Below are positions 35,765-47,582 of a stretch of 64,000 nucleotides of DNA, piece by piece. Origin of the DNA: Clostridium yunnanense (GTDB lineage Bacteria > Bacillota > Clostridia > Clostridiales > Clostridiaceae); assembly GCF_016595795.1 (NCBI RefSeq), contig NZ_JAENHN010000010.1, forward strand, positions 496,001-560,000, in the 5' to 3' direction. Position 1 is the first letter of the stretch. Each line of letters opens with the position of its first letter. The translations under genes and the position numbers were made by a program. Below the pieces are notes generated by a model. It made no database searches, was not told the origin of the DNA, and worked only from the letters and a program-made list of their open reading frames with translations.

Positions 35765-37276
35765 GTGGAAAATAGAGTAGTAGCAACCCAATTGGACAAT
35801 AATAAAAATTTCATAAAAAGTAAACTTGGTGATAGTGGAGATGTAATGTACAGAGATTTTACTATACCAATGTTTGCAGATAAAAAAGCATTAGCAGTTT
35901 ATATAGATGGATTAGTTGGTGCCAAGGAGATAGATGATATACTGCTTAGACCACTTATGTCAAGAAAGAATGAAAATATAAATCTACAGGATAATAATGC
36001 TTTAGATCAATTAATAAGTAAAGGAGTTATATCTAAAGCTGTTACTGTCTCGAAAGATTTTGAAAAACTTTTGGATAGTCTTTTATCTGGAGACACTATT
36101 GTTTTTATAGATACAGTAAATGAAGCAATGATTATATCAACTCGTGGATTTCAGATGAGGAGTATAGCAGAGCCTAGTAATGAAGCAAGTATAAGAGGAC
36201 CTAAAGATAGCTTTATAGAAAGTATCAGAGCTAACACTGCACTAATAAGAAGAAGAATTAGAGACTATGACTTAAGATTCGATTCGTTAAAGGTTGGAAA
36301 AAGGACTAAAACTGATATTGCTTTAGCTTATATAGATTCTATTGTAAATAAAGATGTTTTAAAAGAAGTTAATGATAGGTTAAATAAAATAGACATAGAT
36401 GCGATTTTGGATAGTTCATATATAGAAGAATTAATTGAGGATTCATCTTTTACTTTATTCCCTCAAATGGAGGTAACTGAAAGACCGGATAAAGCTTGTG
36501 CTTCTATATTGGAAGGAAAAATTATTATAATTGTTGATAATAGCCCATTTGTTCTGATGTTGCCTGTTGTATTTTGGCAGTTCTTTCAAGCTGCAGATGA
36601 TTATTATGAAAAATTTCAAATAGCAACTTTTTTAAGATGGCTAAGGTTAATTGCATTAATTTTATCAATGACGCTTTCATCAATTTATGTTATGCTTGTA
36701 TCTTTTCATCAAGAGATGCTGCCAACTTCATTAGCTCTAAAAATAGCAGCTTCAAGAGAAGGTGTTCCATTTCCTTCAATTATGGAGGCTTTGTTTATGG
36801 AGACTATGTTTGAGCTTATGAGAGAGGCTGGACTACGTATGCCTAAGCCTATAGGGCAGGCAGTTGGAATTGTAGGAGCCCTTGTTGTTGGAGAGGCTGC
36901 GGTTTCAGCAGGACTCGTAGGGCCGCTTCTTATCATTTTTGTAGCAGGTTCTGCTATAAGTTCTTTTGCAATACCTGCATATAATACTTCATATTCATTG
37001 AGATTGACAAGATTTATTATTCTTATTGCCACTGGGATATTTGGGATATTAGGGTTTTTAGGTGCAGGTATTCTGATAACACTTCATCTTTTATCCTTAA
37101 ACTCGTTCGGTGTTCAATTCCTGGGAGCTTTAGATCCTGTTACTCCTAGGGCTAGAAAGGATAGTTTATTCAAGGCACCGCTACGGAATATGAACAAAAG
37201 ATCTCCTGCTTTTGGGCCTAAAGATGTGAATAGACAATCAAAAACTAGTGATAAAAATGAAACACCAAAAAACTAA
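35765..37276 (+). CDS. Spore germination protein, GerA family A subunit
   Basis: A 503-residue membrane protein of the germinant receptor. It has a soluble N-terminal domain (~1-280), then about five or six membrane segments with the family signature SREGVPFPSIMEALFMETMF and KPIGQAVGIVGALVVGEAAV. A basic tail (KAPLRNMNKRSPAFG) is at the C-terminus. The complex sits in the spore inner membrane and senses nutrients. GTG start at 35765 after AGGAGATG. First gene of an A-C-B operon with short spacing. A sigma-G promoter would be expected; I could not identify one with confidence. Confidence 0.93.
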   Translation: MENRVVATQLDNNKNFIKSKLGDSGDVMYRDFTIPMFADKKALAVYIDGLVGAKEIDDILLRPLMSRKNENINLQDNNALDQLISKGVISKAVTVSKDFEKLLDSLLSGDTIVFIDTVNEAMIISTRGFQMRSIAEPSNEASIRGPKDSFIESIRANTALIRRRIRDYDLRFDSLKVGKRTKTDIALAYIDSIVNKDVLKEVNDRLNKIDIDAILDSSYIEELIEDSSFTLFPQMEVTERPDKACASILEGKIIIIVDNSPFVLMLPVVFWQFFQAADDYYEKFQIATFLRWLRLIALILSMTLSSIYVMLVSFHQEMLPTSLALKIAASREGVPFPSIMEALFMETMFELMREAGLRMPKPIGQAVGIVGALVVGEAAVSAGLVGPLLIIFVAGSAISSFAIPAYNTSYSLRLTRFIILIATGIFGILGFLGAGILITLHLLSLNSFGVQFLGALDPVTPRARKDSLFKAPLRNMNKRSPAFGPKDVNRQSKTSDKNETPKN

Positions 37277-37311
37277 CTTTGCATATGCCTTTTAGAAAGT
37301 GGTGAATACAT

Positions 37312-38520
37312 ATGAAAAAACTCAGAGTCATAAGCGTAATTTTAGAAATATGTATAGTTGCAACGTTTTTTCAAGGTTGCTGGGATATGAGAGAAATTAA
37401 TGAATTAGGTCTAGTCATGGCCGTAGGAATAGATAAGAAGGATGACAATGATTTTACTGTAACTGTTCAAGTTGCTAAACCTAATGAGGCTGGAAGTAGT
37501 ACTCAAGGTTCTAGTAGTGAACCAGTGTGGGTAGGAACAGCTGATGGTAAAACCATATTTGATGCTATAAGGAATGTTGCGAAGATGTCTTCGAGAAGGA
37601 TTATGTGGGCTCACAACAATATTATTGTTTTAGGAGAAAATCTAGCAAGAGAAAGTATAACACCAGTGATAGATTTTTTTGCACACAATAGTGAGTTAAG
37701 AATGAAAACCTGGATAGCGGTAGTAAAAGGAGATGCAAGGCCATATATTGAAGCAAAGACAGGTATGGAAAGTATTCCAGCGTTATCTTTAGCTAGACTT
37801 TATAAATATGGTCAATTGCCAGCAAAGAGCATTAAATCTGATATGTTAACTGTATTTAGAGATTATAAAAGTGAAACACAACAGCCAATTATATCTCAAT
37901 TGAATATGGTAACAAATGCTTCTAAAAAGGAACCGCAAGTAGAGCTAGCAGGGTCTGGAGTATTGAAAGATGATAAATTAGTAGGTTTTCTGACTCCCGA
38001 TGAAACAAGAGGGATTAATTTTGTAAGAGAAAAAGTTAAAAGTTCCATACTGTCAGTCGCTTCTACCTTGTTGAATAACAAAAGGGTTACAGTTGAGATT
38101 CATGATATTAAAACAAAAATTAAATCTACAATTATTGGTGACGCTCCTCAGATTACTGTAAGTATTTCTGCTATAGGGGAGATTACTGAGCAAGATGAAG
38201 TGTCAAATGTATCAATAGAGGTATTTAAGAAAGAAGTAGAAGGTTTAATACAAGCAAAAATTAAAGGTGATACTGAAGATGCGATTAAAAAGCTTCAAAC
38301 AGAATTTAATAGCGATGTTGTTGCTTTTGGAAGATTCGTTCATATACAAAATAAAGAGCAGTGGGACAAAATTTTTCAATATAAATGGGATGAAACTTTT
38401 AAAAAGACAGCAGTAAAAGTAAATGCAAAAATAAATATAGATTCAAGTTCTTTATTTCAAATACCAATTCAAAACGAAAAAGTTAATGGAGGAGAAAAGG
38501 TTGAAGGCAAAGATAAGTAG
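37312..38520 (+). CDS. Ger(x)C family germination lipoprotein, C subunit
   Basis: A 402-residue lipoprotein. The signal peptide ends in a lipobox with C23 (TFFQGCWDMREI). GCWDxREIxxLxxVxAxGID-type spacing is typical of GerC. The domain continues with SSRRIMWAHNNIIVLGE and a C-terminal region ending in charged residues. It anchors to the outer face of the spore inner membrane and joins the A and B subunits. The gene is 35 bp after the A subunit and overlaps the B gene by 20 bp, so translation is probably coupled. Confidence 0.93.
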   Translation: MKKLRVISVILEICIVATFFQGCWDMREINELGLVMAVGIDKKDDNDFTVTVQVAKPNEAGSSTQGSSSEPVWVGTADGKTIFDAIRNVAKMSSRRIMWAHNNIIVLGENLARESITPVIDFFAHNSELRMKTWIAVVKGDARPYIEAKTGMESIPALSLARLYKYGQLPAKSIKSDMLTVFRDYKSETQQPIISQLNMVTNASKKEPQVELAGSGVLKDDKLVGFLTPDETRGINFVREKVKSSILSVASTLLNNKRVTVEIHDIKTKIKSTIIGDAPQITVSISAIGEITEQDEVSNVSIEVFKKEVEGLIQAKIKGDTEDAIKKLQTEFNSDVVAFGRFVHIQNKEQWDKIFQYKWDETFKKTAVKVNAKINIDSSSLFQIPIQNEKVNGGEKVEGKDK

Positions 38521-39589
38521 GTTACAGTATTTTTTTATGATTCCGAATCTTATTTATGGCAAGGCTATAGGTATAACTTCAGGCATAGTGGTAAGAAAGG
38601 TAGGAGGGGATGTATGGACCTCTATGCTTATTGGATTTTTAATAGGGACTTTAATTGTTATGGCAACTAGTGTAATCGCCATCAGGCTTGGGGAGGATAA
38701 CATAGTGCAGTTTGCAAAAAAAACTATGGGACCCAGATCTTCGTATCTTCTAGGCATAGTACTAGGTATATATTTTGCTATAGCGTTTACTGTATCTTCC
38801 AATGTTCTTATGTTGCATTTAAAGGAATATCTGCTTCCTCAAACACCCTTTTTAATGCTATGTATAGTATACATAGCATTATGTACATATGGTGCTTGGT
38901 TAGGCGTAGAAGTAATAATAAGATTTTCTTTTTTTGGATTCATAATGACAATGTTAATAAATATAACTATGGTTATTGGAACCTTTAGAGATTTCAGAGT
39001 TCAAAATTTGCAACCAACATTAGATAGGGGGATAATAGCCAATGTTATGGCTAGTCCTTATGTTTTTCTTGATATATCAATGATTATATTATCAATATTA
39101 ATTATATATCCGATGATTAATAATAAGAAAAATATTAACAAAATAACATTAGGGGGTACCCTGTTAGGAATAATTAGCGTAATAATATGGCCTATTTTTG
39201 AAACGGGAGTTCTTGGCGCCGATGTAATGAAACAGTTTGTAGTAGTTTGTATGCAACAGGTACGAAGTGCTGAATTAACACAGTATTTGCCTAGATATGA
39301 ATTAATAATGGTTAGTTTTTTTGTTTGGGGACTTTTTGTACAGTCAGTGGTGATGCTGTATTGTTCAATGTATAGTTTCAAACAAGCAACAAGAGTGAAA
39401 AAAAATCCGTTAATATTAATACCATTAGCTGTAGTATGTGTGTTTATTACTAATTATCAAGGAAGAGATCATAATGACTATATCAAGTTTTTAACTAATA
39501 TATGGACGCCAGTATCTGTGATATTAGGTGTAGGCATACCTCTAGTTTTAGCGGTAATAATGATTTTTAGAAGAAAAAAGTGCAATTAA
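38501..39589 (+). CDS. GerB family germination permease, B subunit
   Basis: A 362-residue protein with about ten membrane segments, of the GerAB/ArcD/ProY group in the APC superfamily. In germination receptors it binds the nutrient. The start is taken as the TTG at 38501, which follows GGAGGAGAAAA and gives the short basic N-terminus typical of the family; an ATG at 38486 overlaps the ribosome site. It overlaps the C-subunit gene by 20 bp. Signatures include ITSGIVVRKVGGDVW and PRYELIMVSFFVWGLFVQS. Nutrient specificity cannot be read. Confidence 0.92.
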   Translation: MKAKISRLQYFFMIPNLIYGKAIGITSGIVVRKVGGDVWTSMLIGFLIGTLIVMATSVIAIRLGEDNIVQFAKKTMGPRSSYLLGIVLGIYFAIAFTVSSNVLMLHLKEYLLPQTPFLMLCIVYIALCTYGAWLGVEVIIRFSFFGFIMTMLINITMVIGTFRDFRVQNLQPTLDRGIIANVMASPYVFLDISMIILSILIIYPMINNKKNINKITLGGTLLGIISVIIWPIFETGVLGADVMKQFVVVCMQQVRSAELTQYLPRYELIMVSFFVWGLFVQSVVMLYCSMYSFKQATRVKKNPLILIPLAVVCVFITNYQGRDHNDYIKFLTNIWTPVSVILGVGIPLVLAVIMIFRRKKCN

Positions 39590-39701
39590 AATAATATTTA
39601 AGTAATTAAGTTTTAGTATAAAGGTAATGATTATAGTATTAAAAAGTATAAAAGAATAATATATTGACATCTATGTTTTCTTTGTATATAAGAAAAGATG
39701 C

Positions 39702-39740
39702 AAAAATCGCTAAAGTTAGCCACTTTAGCGATTTTTTTTT
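39702..39740. terminator. Bidirectional terminator between ger operon and collagen-like gene
   Basis: Stem AAAAATCGCTAAAGT/ACTTTAGCGATTTTT around TAGCC, A-rich on the left and T9 on the right; it serves both convergent genes. Confidence 0.9.
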
Positions 39741-39749
39741 TAATTTTTA

Positions 39750-41660
<1,911 letters not shown>

Positions 41661-41722
41661 ATTTTTTAAATCACCTCACTATAGTGATAGTATTAGATAA
41701 CTACATTTTGTATACTACTATG

Positions 41723-41807
41723 GATGTACCACTTTGTATTAAATTAAATTCTCTCACCAGAAACCGTGAGAGTTTAAAAAATAGATTTCTGTTCGAATTG
41801 GTGCATC
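41723..41807 (+). repeat. Family B palindromic repeat, copy B7
   Basis: Arms GATGTACCACTTTG and CGAATTGGTGCATC; inner hairpin CTCTCACC/CGTGAGAG. It is slightly shorter than other copies and lies upstream of the minus-strand collagen gene. The rest of the gap to 42085 shows only AT-rich sequence. Confidence 0.76.
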
Positions 41808-42085
41808 ATTAGTAATATAATTATTGAGTAAATTAATGTAGTTGATATATAAAAACTTTAAGACGATAATCGGACATTATAGCGTAATGTATAATTATCT
41901 AGTATACAATATGTAATAAGAAGGTAAAATGTGTCTAAAAATGCCATAAATAAGTTATACTATGGGTATGGTTATAGAAGTTGCATCAAAAATAATACTA
42001 TGCCTACATGGGGTTATTTAATAAGTTTTATAGTAAAATTTTAAATTCAACAATAATATTAAATAATATACTAAGGAGGGATAAT

Positions 42086-42664
42086 ATGTGTGGTAGATTC
42101 TATCTTGAAGAAGGATTTTGTCATAAGGATTTTAGCTCAGATAATAAGATAGGTGTAGAGTACGGAGAAAGACTTCCATCAAATAAAGCTTTAATTATGA
42201 CTAATGGCGAAAGTGACACTATGAAATGGGGAATTCCATATGAGAATAAACTTATTATAAATGCCAGATCAGAAAGCTTATTTAATAAAAAGATGTTTTC
42301 AGAACTTATAACCACCAAAAGGTGCGTTGTTCCTGCTAATTGGTTTTATGATTGGAAGAATGGTGTTAAGTACAAGATAAGTCTTAAAAATGATCAGATT
42401 TTTTATATGGCTGGAATATATGGTAAATATATAAATAAAGAAAATAAAGCGGAAAATGGCTTTGTTATAATAACAGCTAGTGCAAATAAAGAGATGAGTG
42501 AGATTCATCATAGAATTCCTGTAATGCTCAACGAAGATGAAAAAGATATTTATCTTAATCCAGATAGCGATTTAGGAACTATAAAAGAGTTATTAAGGGC
42601 AGTTAAAGATGATTCATTAAATATAATAGAACATAGTGGAAGTGAACAACTATCGCTATTTTGA
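42086..42664 (+). CDS. SOS response-associated peptidase (SRAP/YedK/HMCES family)
   Basis: Protects abasic sites in single-stranded DNA by a thiazolidine crosslink from its N-terminal cysteine. The start is fixed by biology: the ATG at 42086, after AAGGAGGG, gives MCGRF, so that Cys2 becomes N-terminal after Met removal. Other signatures are NARSES, a Glu in the following region, and EIHHRIPVML with the active-site His. It has 192 residues, close to the bacterial norm. An upstream in-frame ATG at 42008 would bury the cysteine. Monocistronic. Confidence 0.94.
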   Translation: MCGRFYLEEGFCHKDFSSDNKIGVEYGERLPSNKALIMTNGESDTMKWGIPYENKLIINARSESLFNKKMFSELITTKRCVVPANWFYDWKNGVKYKISLKNDQIFYMAGIYGKYINKENKAENGFVIITASANKEMSEIHHRIPVMLNEDEKDIYLNPDSDLGTIKELLRAVKDDSLNIIEHSGSEQLSLF

Positions 42665-42878
42665 GCTTAATGTTCGTGATTTTATAAATTTCAAAGAAAT
42701 GGGAAAGTTAATAAGAAAGATATTTAATATACCTGTAATTGAAGTACGGCCTAAAAATATAATAAAAAGATGATATAAATAAAAAAAATAAAATTTCTAT
42801 TGATTTTTTCTTCGACATGTTATAACATACTTTTGTAAGGTAAATGCGAATAATTAATTAACAATTTTATATAACGTT

Positions 42879-42952
42879 CACATCGTATATGCTTAATAAT
42901 ATGGATTAAGCGTTTCTACCGGGAGGCCATAAACTACCTGACTACGAATGTG
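42879..42952 (+). promoter_or_regulatory. Guanine riboswitch (purine aptamer, C74 type)
   Basis: P1 CACATCGT/ACGAATGTG, P2 GCTTAA/TTAAGC with AATATGG loop, J2/3 GTTTCTACC, L3 CATAAA, and J3/1 GACTAC. The pyrimidine that pairs with the ligand is C, which means guanine or hypoxanthine and not adenine. A hairpin ATTAAAATTATA/TATAATTTTAAT at 42961-42988 and a T-tailed terminator at 43004 complete the switch before xpt. Confidence 0.95.
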
Positions 42953-43003
42953 CAGTTGCTATTAAAATTATATATTTATAATTTTAATATTTTAGTGATT
43001 GTA

Positions 43004-43039
43004 TATTCCTGGGCAGACTGTTGCTCAGGAATTTTTTTA
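43004..43039 (+). terminator. Terminator of the guanine riboswitch
   Basis: Stem ATTCCTGGGC/GCTCAGGAAT (one G-U) followed by T7; about 50 nt after the aptamer. Confidence 0.9.
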
Positions 43040-43105
43040 TTCCTTTGGAAATTGATGTAAGGCAAAAATCACATTGGCGATTTTTTATTTGAAAGGGTGT
43101 AGGTT

Positions 43106-43678
43106 ATGAAACTACTTAAGGAAAAGATTCTAACTGATGGAAGAGCAAGAGGTTCAAATATTTTAAAGGTTGATAGTTTCTTGAATCATCAGATGGATAT
43201 AAGGTTATTAAATGAAATAGGTAAAGAGTTTAGAGGCAGGTTCCAACAAGATAAAGTGGACAAGATTTTAACAATAGAAGCATCAGGAATTGGTATAGCA
43301 AGTATAGCTTCACAATACTTTGATTTTATTCCAGTAGTTTTTGCAAAAAAAACTGAAAGTTTAAATATTGATAAAGAAGTTTTTGAATCTAAAGTGCATT
43401 CTTTTACAAAGAATAAAGATTATAACGTGATGGTTGGAAAGCAGTTCTTAAAAGAAGGCGAAAATGTCTTAATAATAGATGACTTTCTTGCTAATGGATG
43501 TGCAGCAATAGGGCTAATAGATATAGTTAAGCAAGCAGGTGCTAATGTAATTGGTGTTGGTATAGTTATTGAAAAGGGATTCCAAGATGGAAGAAAGAAA
43601 ATTGAAGAATTAGGGCAAAGAGTTGAATCTCTTGCAATAATAGAAAAAATGGAAGAGGGAAAAATTTATTTTAAATAA
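43106..43678 (+). CDS. xpt: Xanthine phosphoribosyltransferase
   Basis: Converts xanthine plus PRPP to XMP for purine salvage. It has 190 residues, the standard length for Xpt. The N-terminus [20 protein letters not shown] and the PRPP-binding motif [14 protein letters not shown] are diagnostic. First gene after a guanine riboswitch, as in B. subtilis xpt-pbuX; here a nucleoside ABC importer follows instead of pbuX. ATG after GAAAGGGTG. Expression is expected to fall when guanine is high. Confidence 0.96.
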   Translation: MKLLKEKILTDGRARGSNILKVDSFLNHQMDIRLLNEIGKEFRGRFQQDKVDKILTIEASGIGIASIASQYFDFIPVVFAKKTESLNIDKEVFESKVHSFTKNKDYNVMVGKQFLKEGENVLIIDDFLANGCAAIGLIDIVKQAGANVIGVGIVIEKGFQDGRKKIEELGQRVESLAIIEKMEEGKIYFK

Positions 43679-43721
43679 ATTTATATAGTCTACTTATTAT
43701 CAAACTTAGGGAGGAAATAAA

Positions 43722-44831
43722 ATGAAAAGATTTTTGAAAATAATGTGTAGTGCAGTAGTTGCTTCGTCTTTACTTCTAGTTGGATGTGCAAGTAAGAGTG
43801 AAAATAGCAGCAGCAGTGATAAAGGCGGCGATAAGAAACCGGTAGTAGGTTTTCTATACGTAGGACCTGTTGGTGATGGTGGCTTTACTTATTCACATGA
43901 TCAAGGAAGGCTTTACTTAGAAAAAGAATTAGGTGTTAAAACTGTAGCTAAAGAATCAGTAAAAGAAGATAAAGCTGAAGTTGAAAAAGCTGTTGAAGAT
44001 ATGATAGAACAAGGTGTTAATGTAATATTTGGAACGAGTTTTGGATTCCAAGAAGGTATGCTTTCAGAAGCAAAGAAGCATCCTGAAGTTAAATTTATGC
44101 ACTGTTCAGGTTATGAAACAGCTGACAATATGGGTCAATATTTTGGAAAGATCCATGAGATGATGTACTTAAATGGTATAGTTGCTGGTCTTAAGACAAA
44201 GTCTAATACATTAGGTTTCGTTGGAGCATTTCCTATCCCAGAAGTTATAAGAAACATAAATGCATTTACACTTGGTGCACAATCAGTAAACAAGAGCATA
44301 AAGGTTAAAGTAAACTGGACTAACACTTGGTATGATCCTGCTAAGGAAAAAGATGCAGCTACAGCTTTAATAGATGCTGGTGCTGACGTAATAGCTCAAC
44401 ATCAAGATACTGCAGGTCCACAACAGGCAGCAGAAGCAAAGGGTGTTTTCTCAGTTGGTTATAACACAGACATGAGCAAGACTGCTCCAAAAGCAAATAT
44501 GACATCAGCAGTTTGGAACTGGGGTCCTTACTATGTTAAAGTTGTTAAATCAATAATGGATGGTTCATGGAAGTCAGGAAAGTATTGGGGAGAATACGCT
44601 GACGGAGTAGTTGATTTAGCTCCACTTACAGCTAATGCGCCAGAAAAAGCTAAAGCAGCGGTAGAAAAAGCAGAAGCTGATATAAAGGCAGGTAAAGGTA
44701 TATTTGTAGGACCAATAAATGATCAAAAAGGTGCTGTAAAAGTTGAATCAGGAAAAACTCTATCCGATGATGAAGTTTGGAACATTAACTGGTTTGTACA
44801 AGGAGTAGAAGGAACTATTCCGAATCAATAA
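43722..44831 (+). CDS. BMP-family ABC transporter substrate-binding lipoprotein
   Basis: Purine nucleoside-binding lipoprotein of the BmpA/NupN/PnrA type. 369 residues. Lipobox LLLVGC with C22, then a Ser/Asn linker, then the periplasmic-binding fold with GPVGDGGFTYSHDQG, VIFGTSFGFQEGM and FVGAFPIPEVIRNINAF. ATG after AGGGAGGAAA. It precedes the matching ATPase and two permeases and follows xpt, which points to uptake of guanosine/inosine-type nucleosides. A family-B palindrome begins 5 bp after its stop. Confidence 0.93.
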   Translation: MKRFLKIMCSAVVASSLLLVGCASKSENSSSSDKGGDKKPVVGFLYVGPVGDGGFTYSHDQGRLYLEKELGVKTVAKESVKEDKAEVEKAVEDMIEQGVNVIFGTSFGFQEGMLSEAKKHPEVKFMHCSGYETADNMGQYFGKIHEMMYLNGIVAGLKTKSNTLGFVGAFPIPEVIRNINAFTLGAQSVNKSIKVKVNWTNTWYDPAKEKDAATALIDAGADVIAQHQDTAGPQQAAEAKGVFSVGYNTDMSKTAPKANMTSAVWNWGPYYVKVVKSIMDGSWKSGKYWGEYADGVVDLAPLTANAPEKAKAAVEKAEADIKAGKGIFVGPINDQKGAVKVESGKTLSDDEVWNINWFVQGVEGTIPNQ

Positions 44832-44835
44832 TATG

Positions 44836-44929
44836 AATGTACCACTTCATAATAAAATTTATATTTTCAAAACTCCTCTCAGAACCCAGAGGAGTTTTGA
44901 AAATAGTTCTCACATTGAAGTGGTGCATC
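44836..44929 (+). repeat. Family B palindromic repeat, copy B8 (rewritten inner hairpin)
   Basis: Outer arms match the family (GAATGTACCACTTC and GAAGTGGTGCATC). The inner stem is AAACTCCTCT/AGAGGAGTTT in place of the family AAACTCTCAC/GTGAGAGTTT: both strands differ and pairing is kept. It lies between the binding protein gene and the ATPase gene of one operon. Confidence 0.85.
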
Positions 44930-45005
44930 TATAGACAGTATATAAAATTTTGAATTTGAGCTGAAGAATTCTATTCTTCAGTTCTCTTATATTGTGGAGG
45001 AAGAT

Positions 45006-46511
45006 ATGAATAAAAAGCCTTTAATTGCATTAAAAGGAATTAGTAAAACTTTCGGAAAAGTAGCTGCAAATAAGAATATTCATCTTGATATTTACGGTGG
45101 AGAAATTCATGCGCTTTTAGGAGAGAATGGAGCGGGGAAAAGTACTCTAATTAGTGTTATATCAGGTGTATACATGCCTGATGGTGGAACTATGGAGTGG
45201 AACGGAGAAAAAGTAAATTTCAGTTCTCCGAAGGAAGCTATGAAATATGGAGTAGGTACTATATATCAGCACTTTAAACTTGTAGAAGCTATGACTGCAA
45301 GAGAAAACATATTACTAGGACAAAAGGGCAAGATTTTTAGAAATGATAATAAAGTAGATAAAGATATAAAAAATATAATTGAAACTTACAGTTTAGATGT
45401 AGATTTAGGCAAGTATGTTATGGATATGTCTGTAGGGGAAAGACAAAATCTTGAGATATTAAAGGTGCTATATAGAGGTGCAAAACTTTTAATATTAGAT
45501 GAACCTACTACGGTATTTACGCCTCAAGAAACAGAAAAACTTTTTAAGATTATGAGAAAGATGAAAGAACAAGGATGTGCACTTATATTCATTTCTCATA
45601 AGATGGATGAAGTAATGGAAATCTGCGATAAGATAACAATACTTAGAAAAGGTGAAACTGTTAAAACCTTAGACAAGGCTTTAACAAATCCGAAAGAATT
45701 AACTGAAGCTATGGTAGGTAGAGCGGTAGACCTATCTATAGAAAAAGTAGAATGTACTAGAAAAGAAAAGTTATTAACAGTTGATAATCTTATAGTTTTA
45801 AATGAAGAAAAAGCTGAAGCAGTAAAATCAATTTCATTTGAAATAAAAGCAGGAGAGGTATTTGGGATAGCTGGAATTGCAGGTTCTGGACAAAAAGAGT
45901 TATGCGAAGCTATTGCAGGAATAGCTAGTGTTAAATCAGGTAATATAGTATTTGAAGGTGAAAATTTAGTTGGAAAAAACCCAAGAGAATTTGTTAAAAG
46001 AGGCATAAGTATGAGCTTTATACCAGAAGATAGACTTGGAATGGGATTAGTTGGTTCTATGGATATGGTTGATAATATGCTGTTAAAAACTTATTACTCT
46101 GAGAAAGGTTTCCTAATAAATAGAAAACCAGTTGCAGAAAAGGCTAAAGCTTTAAAAGGAACCTTAGATATAAAGACACCAAGCATTCATTATCCAATAA
46201 AATATCTATCTGGAGGTAACATTCAAAAAATACTTTTAGGTAGAGAACTAAGTTCAAATCCGAAGCTTTTAATAATGGCTTATCCAGTAAGAGGATTAGA
46301 TATTAACACTTGCTTTATTATCTATAATCTTATAAATGAAGCTAAATCTAAAGGCACAGCAGTCCTATTTATAGGAGAAGACTTAGATGTTTTAATGCAA
46401 CTTTGTGATAGAATCATGGTGATGTGTGATGGAGCTTCAAGTGGAATAATTGATTCAGAAGAGGCTACCAGAGAGAAACTTGGACTTATGATGGTTGGAG
46501 CAGATGAATAG
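45006..46511 (+). CDS. Nucleoside ABC transporter ATP-binding protein (NupO-like)
   Basis: A 501-residue protein with two fused ABC modules. The first has Walker A GENGAGKST, signature MSVGERQN and Walker B LLILDEPT. The second has the degenerate P-loop GIAGSGQKEL and LSGGN-type signature, as usual in the RbsA/NupO group. Each pair of modules powers two different permeases, encoded directly downstream. The ATG at 45006 with GGAGG at 44996-45000 is preferred over the overlapping GTG at 44994. Confidence 0.94.
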   Translation: MNKKPLIALKGISKTFGKVAANKNIHLDIYGGEIHALLGENGAGKSTLISVISGVYMPDGGTMEWNGEKVNFSSPKEAMKYGVGTIYQHFKLVEAMTARENILLGQKGKIFRNDNKVDKDIKNIIETYSLDVDLGKYVMDMSVGERQNLEILKVLYRGAKLLILDEPTTVFTPQETEKLFKIMRKMKEQGCALIFISHKMDEVMEICDKITILRKGETVKTLDKALTNPKELTEAMVGRAVDLSIEKVECTRKEKLLTVDNLIVLNEEKAEAVKSISFEIKAGEVFGIAGIAGSGQKELCEAIAGIASVKSGNIVFEGENLVGKNPREFVKRGISMSFIPEDRLGMGLVGSMDMVDNMLLKTYYSEKGFLINRKPVAEKAKALKGTLDIKTPSIHYPIKYLSGGNIQKILLGRELSSNPKLLIMAYPVRGLDINTCFIIYNLINEAKSKGTAVLFIGEDLDVLMQLCDRIMVMCDGASSGIIDSEEATREKLGLMMVGADE

Positions 46512-46529
46512 GAGTAGGAGGGAATAGCT

Positions 46530-47582
46530 TTGGCAAGACTAATAAAAAGAGAAGAGATAAGTAAAACTACAAGAATTAAGGTAATGGTAATTGCTATATT
46601 ATTGGCTTTTGTAGTTGCTGGTATATTTTTAGCCATACTTGGTTATGAACCTTTAAGTGTTTTTGGATCTATGATAAAAGGTTCTTTTGGTTCAATTTAT
46701 AGAGTTAGACAAACTATAATAAGAGCAATACCTTTAGTTATTGCATCTATAGGAATATCAGTTGCATTTAAGATGTTATTTTGGAACATCGGTGGAGAAG
46801 GTCAGATTTTTATGGGAGCTTTAGGAGCCGCACTAGTTGCTCTTAACATGCCAAACCTGTCAAAGCCAGTATTGCTTTTACTAATGCTAGTAGCTTCCAT
46901 TGTATTAGGAGGATTATGGGCGCTTCTATCGGGAATTCTAAAGGTTTATTTTAATACGAATGAAACAATAATAACCTTAATGCTTAATTATATTGCTTTA
47001 AAGTTTATAACATATTTACAATATGGACCACTTAGAGATAAGAAAGCTATGAATTTTCCGAAGATACCTAACTTCTCTGACAACGCTATATTGCCCAAAT
47101 TATTCAACATACATATAGGTTGGATATTTGCAATAATAATCGTTATAGTATTCTACTTTATAATGAAACACTCAAAACTTGGATATGAGATATCAGTTAT
47201 AGGGGAAAGTCATAACACTGCAAGATACGCAGGCATAGGTATAAATAAGACTATACTAAAGGCAATATTTATAAGTGGAGCTCTTTGCGGTATTGTTGGA
47301 TTTATTCAAGCATCTGCAGTTAGTGGCACACTTTCTACAGAAATCACTGGAGGAGTTGGAAATACAGCTATTATAATTGCTTGGTTATCCAATCTTAATT
47401 CAATTGTTATTCTAATTGTATCAGTTCTGTTTGCGGCTTTATTAGAAGGTGGTAATTATATTCAAACAGCATTTGGTATACCTAATGCTGCTGCGTCTGT
47501 TGTTCAGGCGTTGATATTGTTCTTTGTTCTTGGAAGCGACTTGTTTATGAGATATAAAATTTCTTTTAGGAGGAACGAATAA
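46530..47582 (+). CDS. Nucleoside ABC transporter permease (NupP-like)
   Basis: A 350-residue membrane protein of the BPD_transp_2 family with about eight to ten segments. Typical stretches are GISVAFKMLFWNIGGEGQIF, ETIITLMLNYIAL and the coupling region GESHNTARYAGIG. TTG start at 46530 after GGAGTAGGAGGG. Its stop overlaps the next ATG by one base, so the two permeases are co-translated and should form a heterodimer. Confidence 0.93.
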   Translation: MARLIKREEISKTTRIKVMVIAILLAFVVAGIFLAILGYEPLSVFGSMIKGSFGSIYRVRQTIIRAIPLVIASIGISVAFKMLFWNIGGEGQIFMGALGAALVALNMPNLSKPVLLLLMLVASIVLGGLWALLSGILKVYFNTNETIITLMLNYIALKFITYLQYGPLRDKKAMNFPKIPNFSDNAILPKLFNIHIGWIFAIIIVIVFYFIMKHSKLGYEISVIGESHNTARYAGIGINKTILKAIFISGALCGIVGFIQASAVSGTLSTEITGGVGNTAIIIAWLSNLNSIVILIVSVLFAALLEGGNYIQTAFGIPNAAASVVQALILFFVLGSDLFMRYKISFRRNE

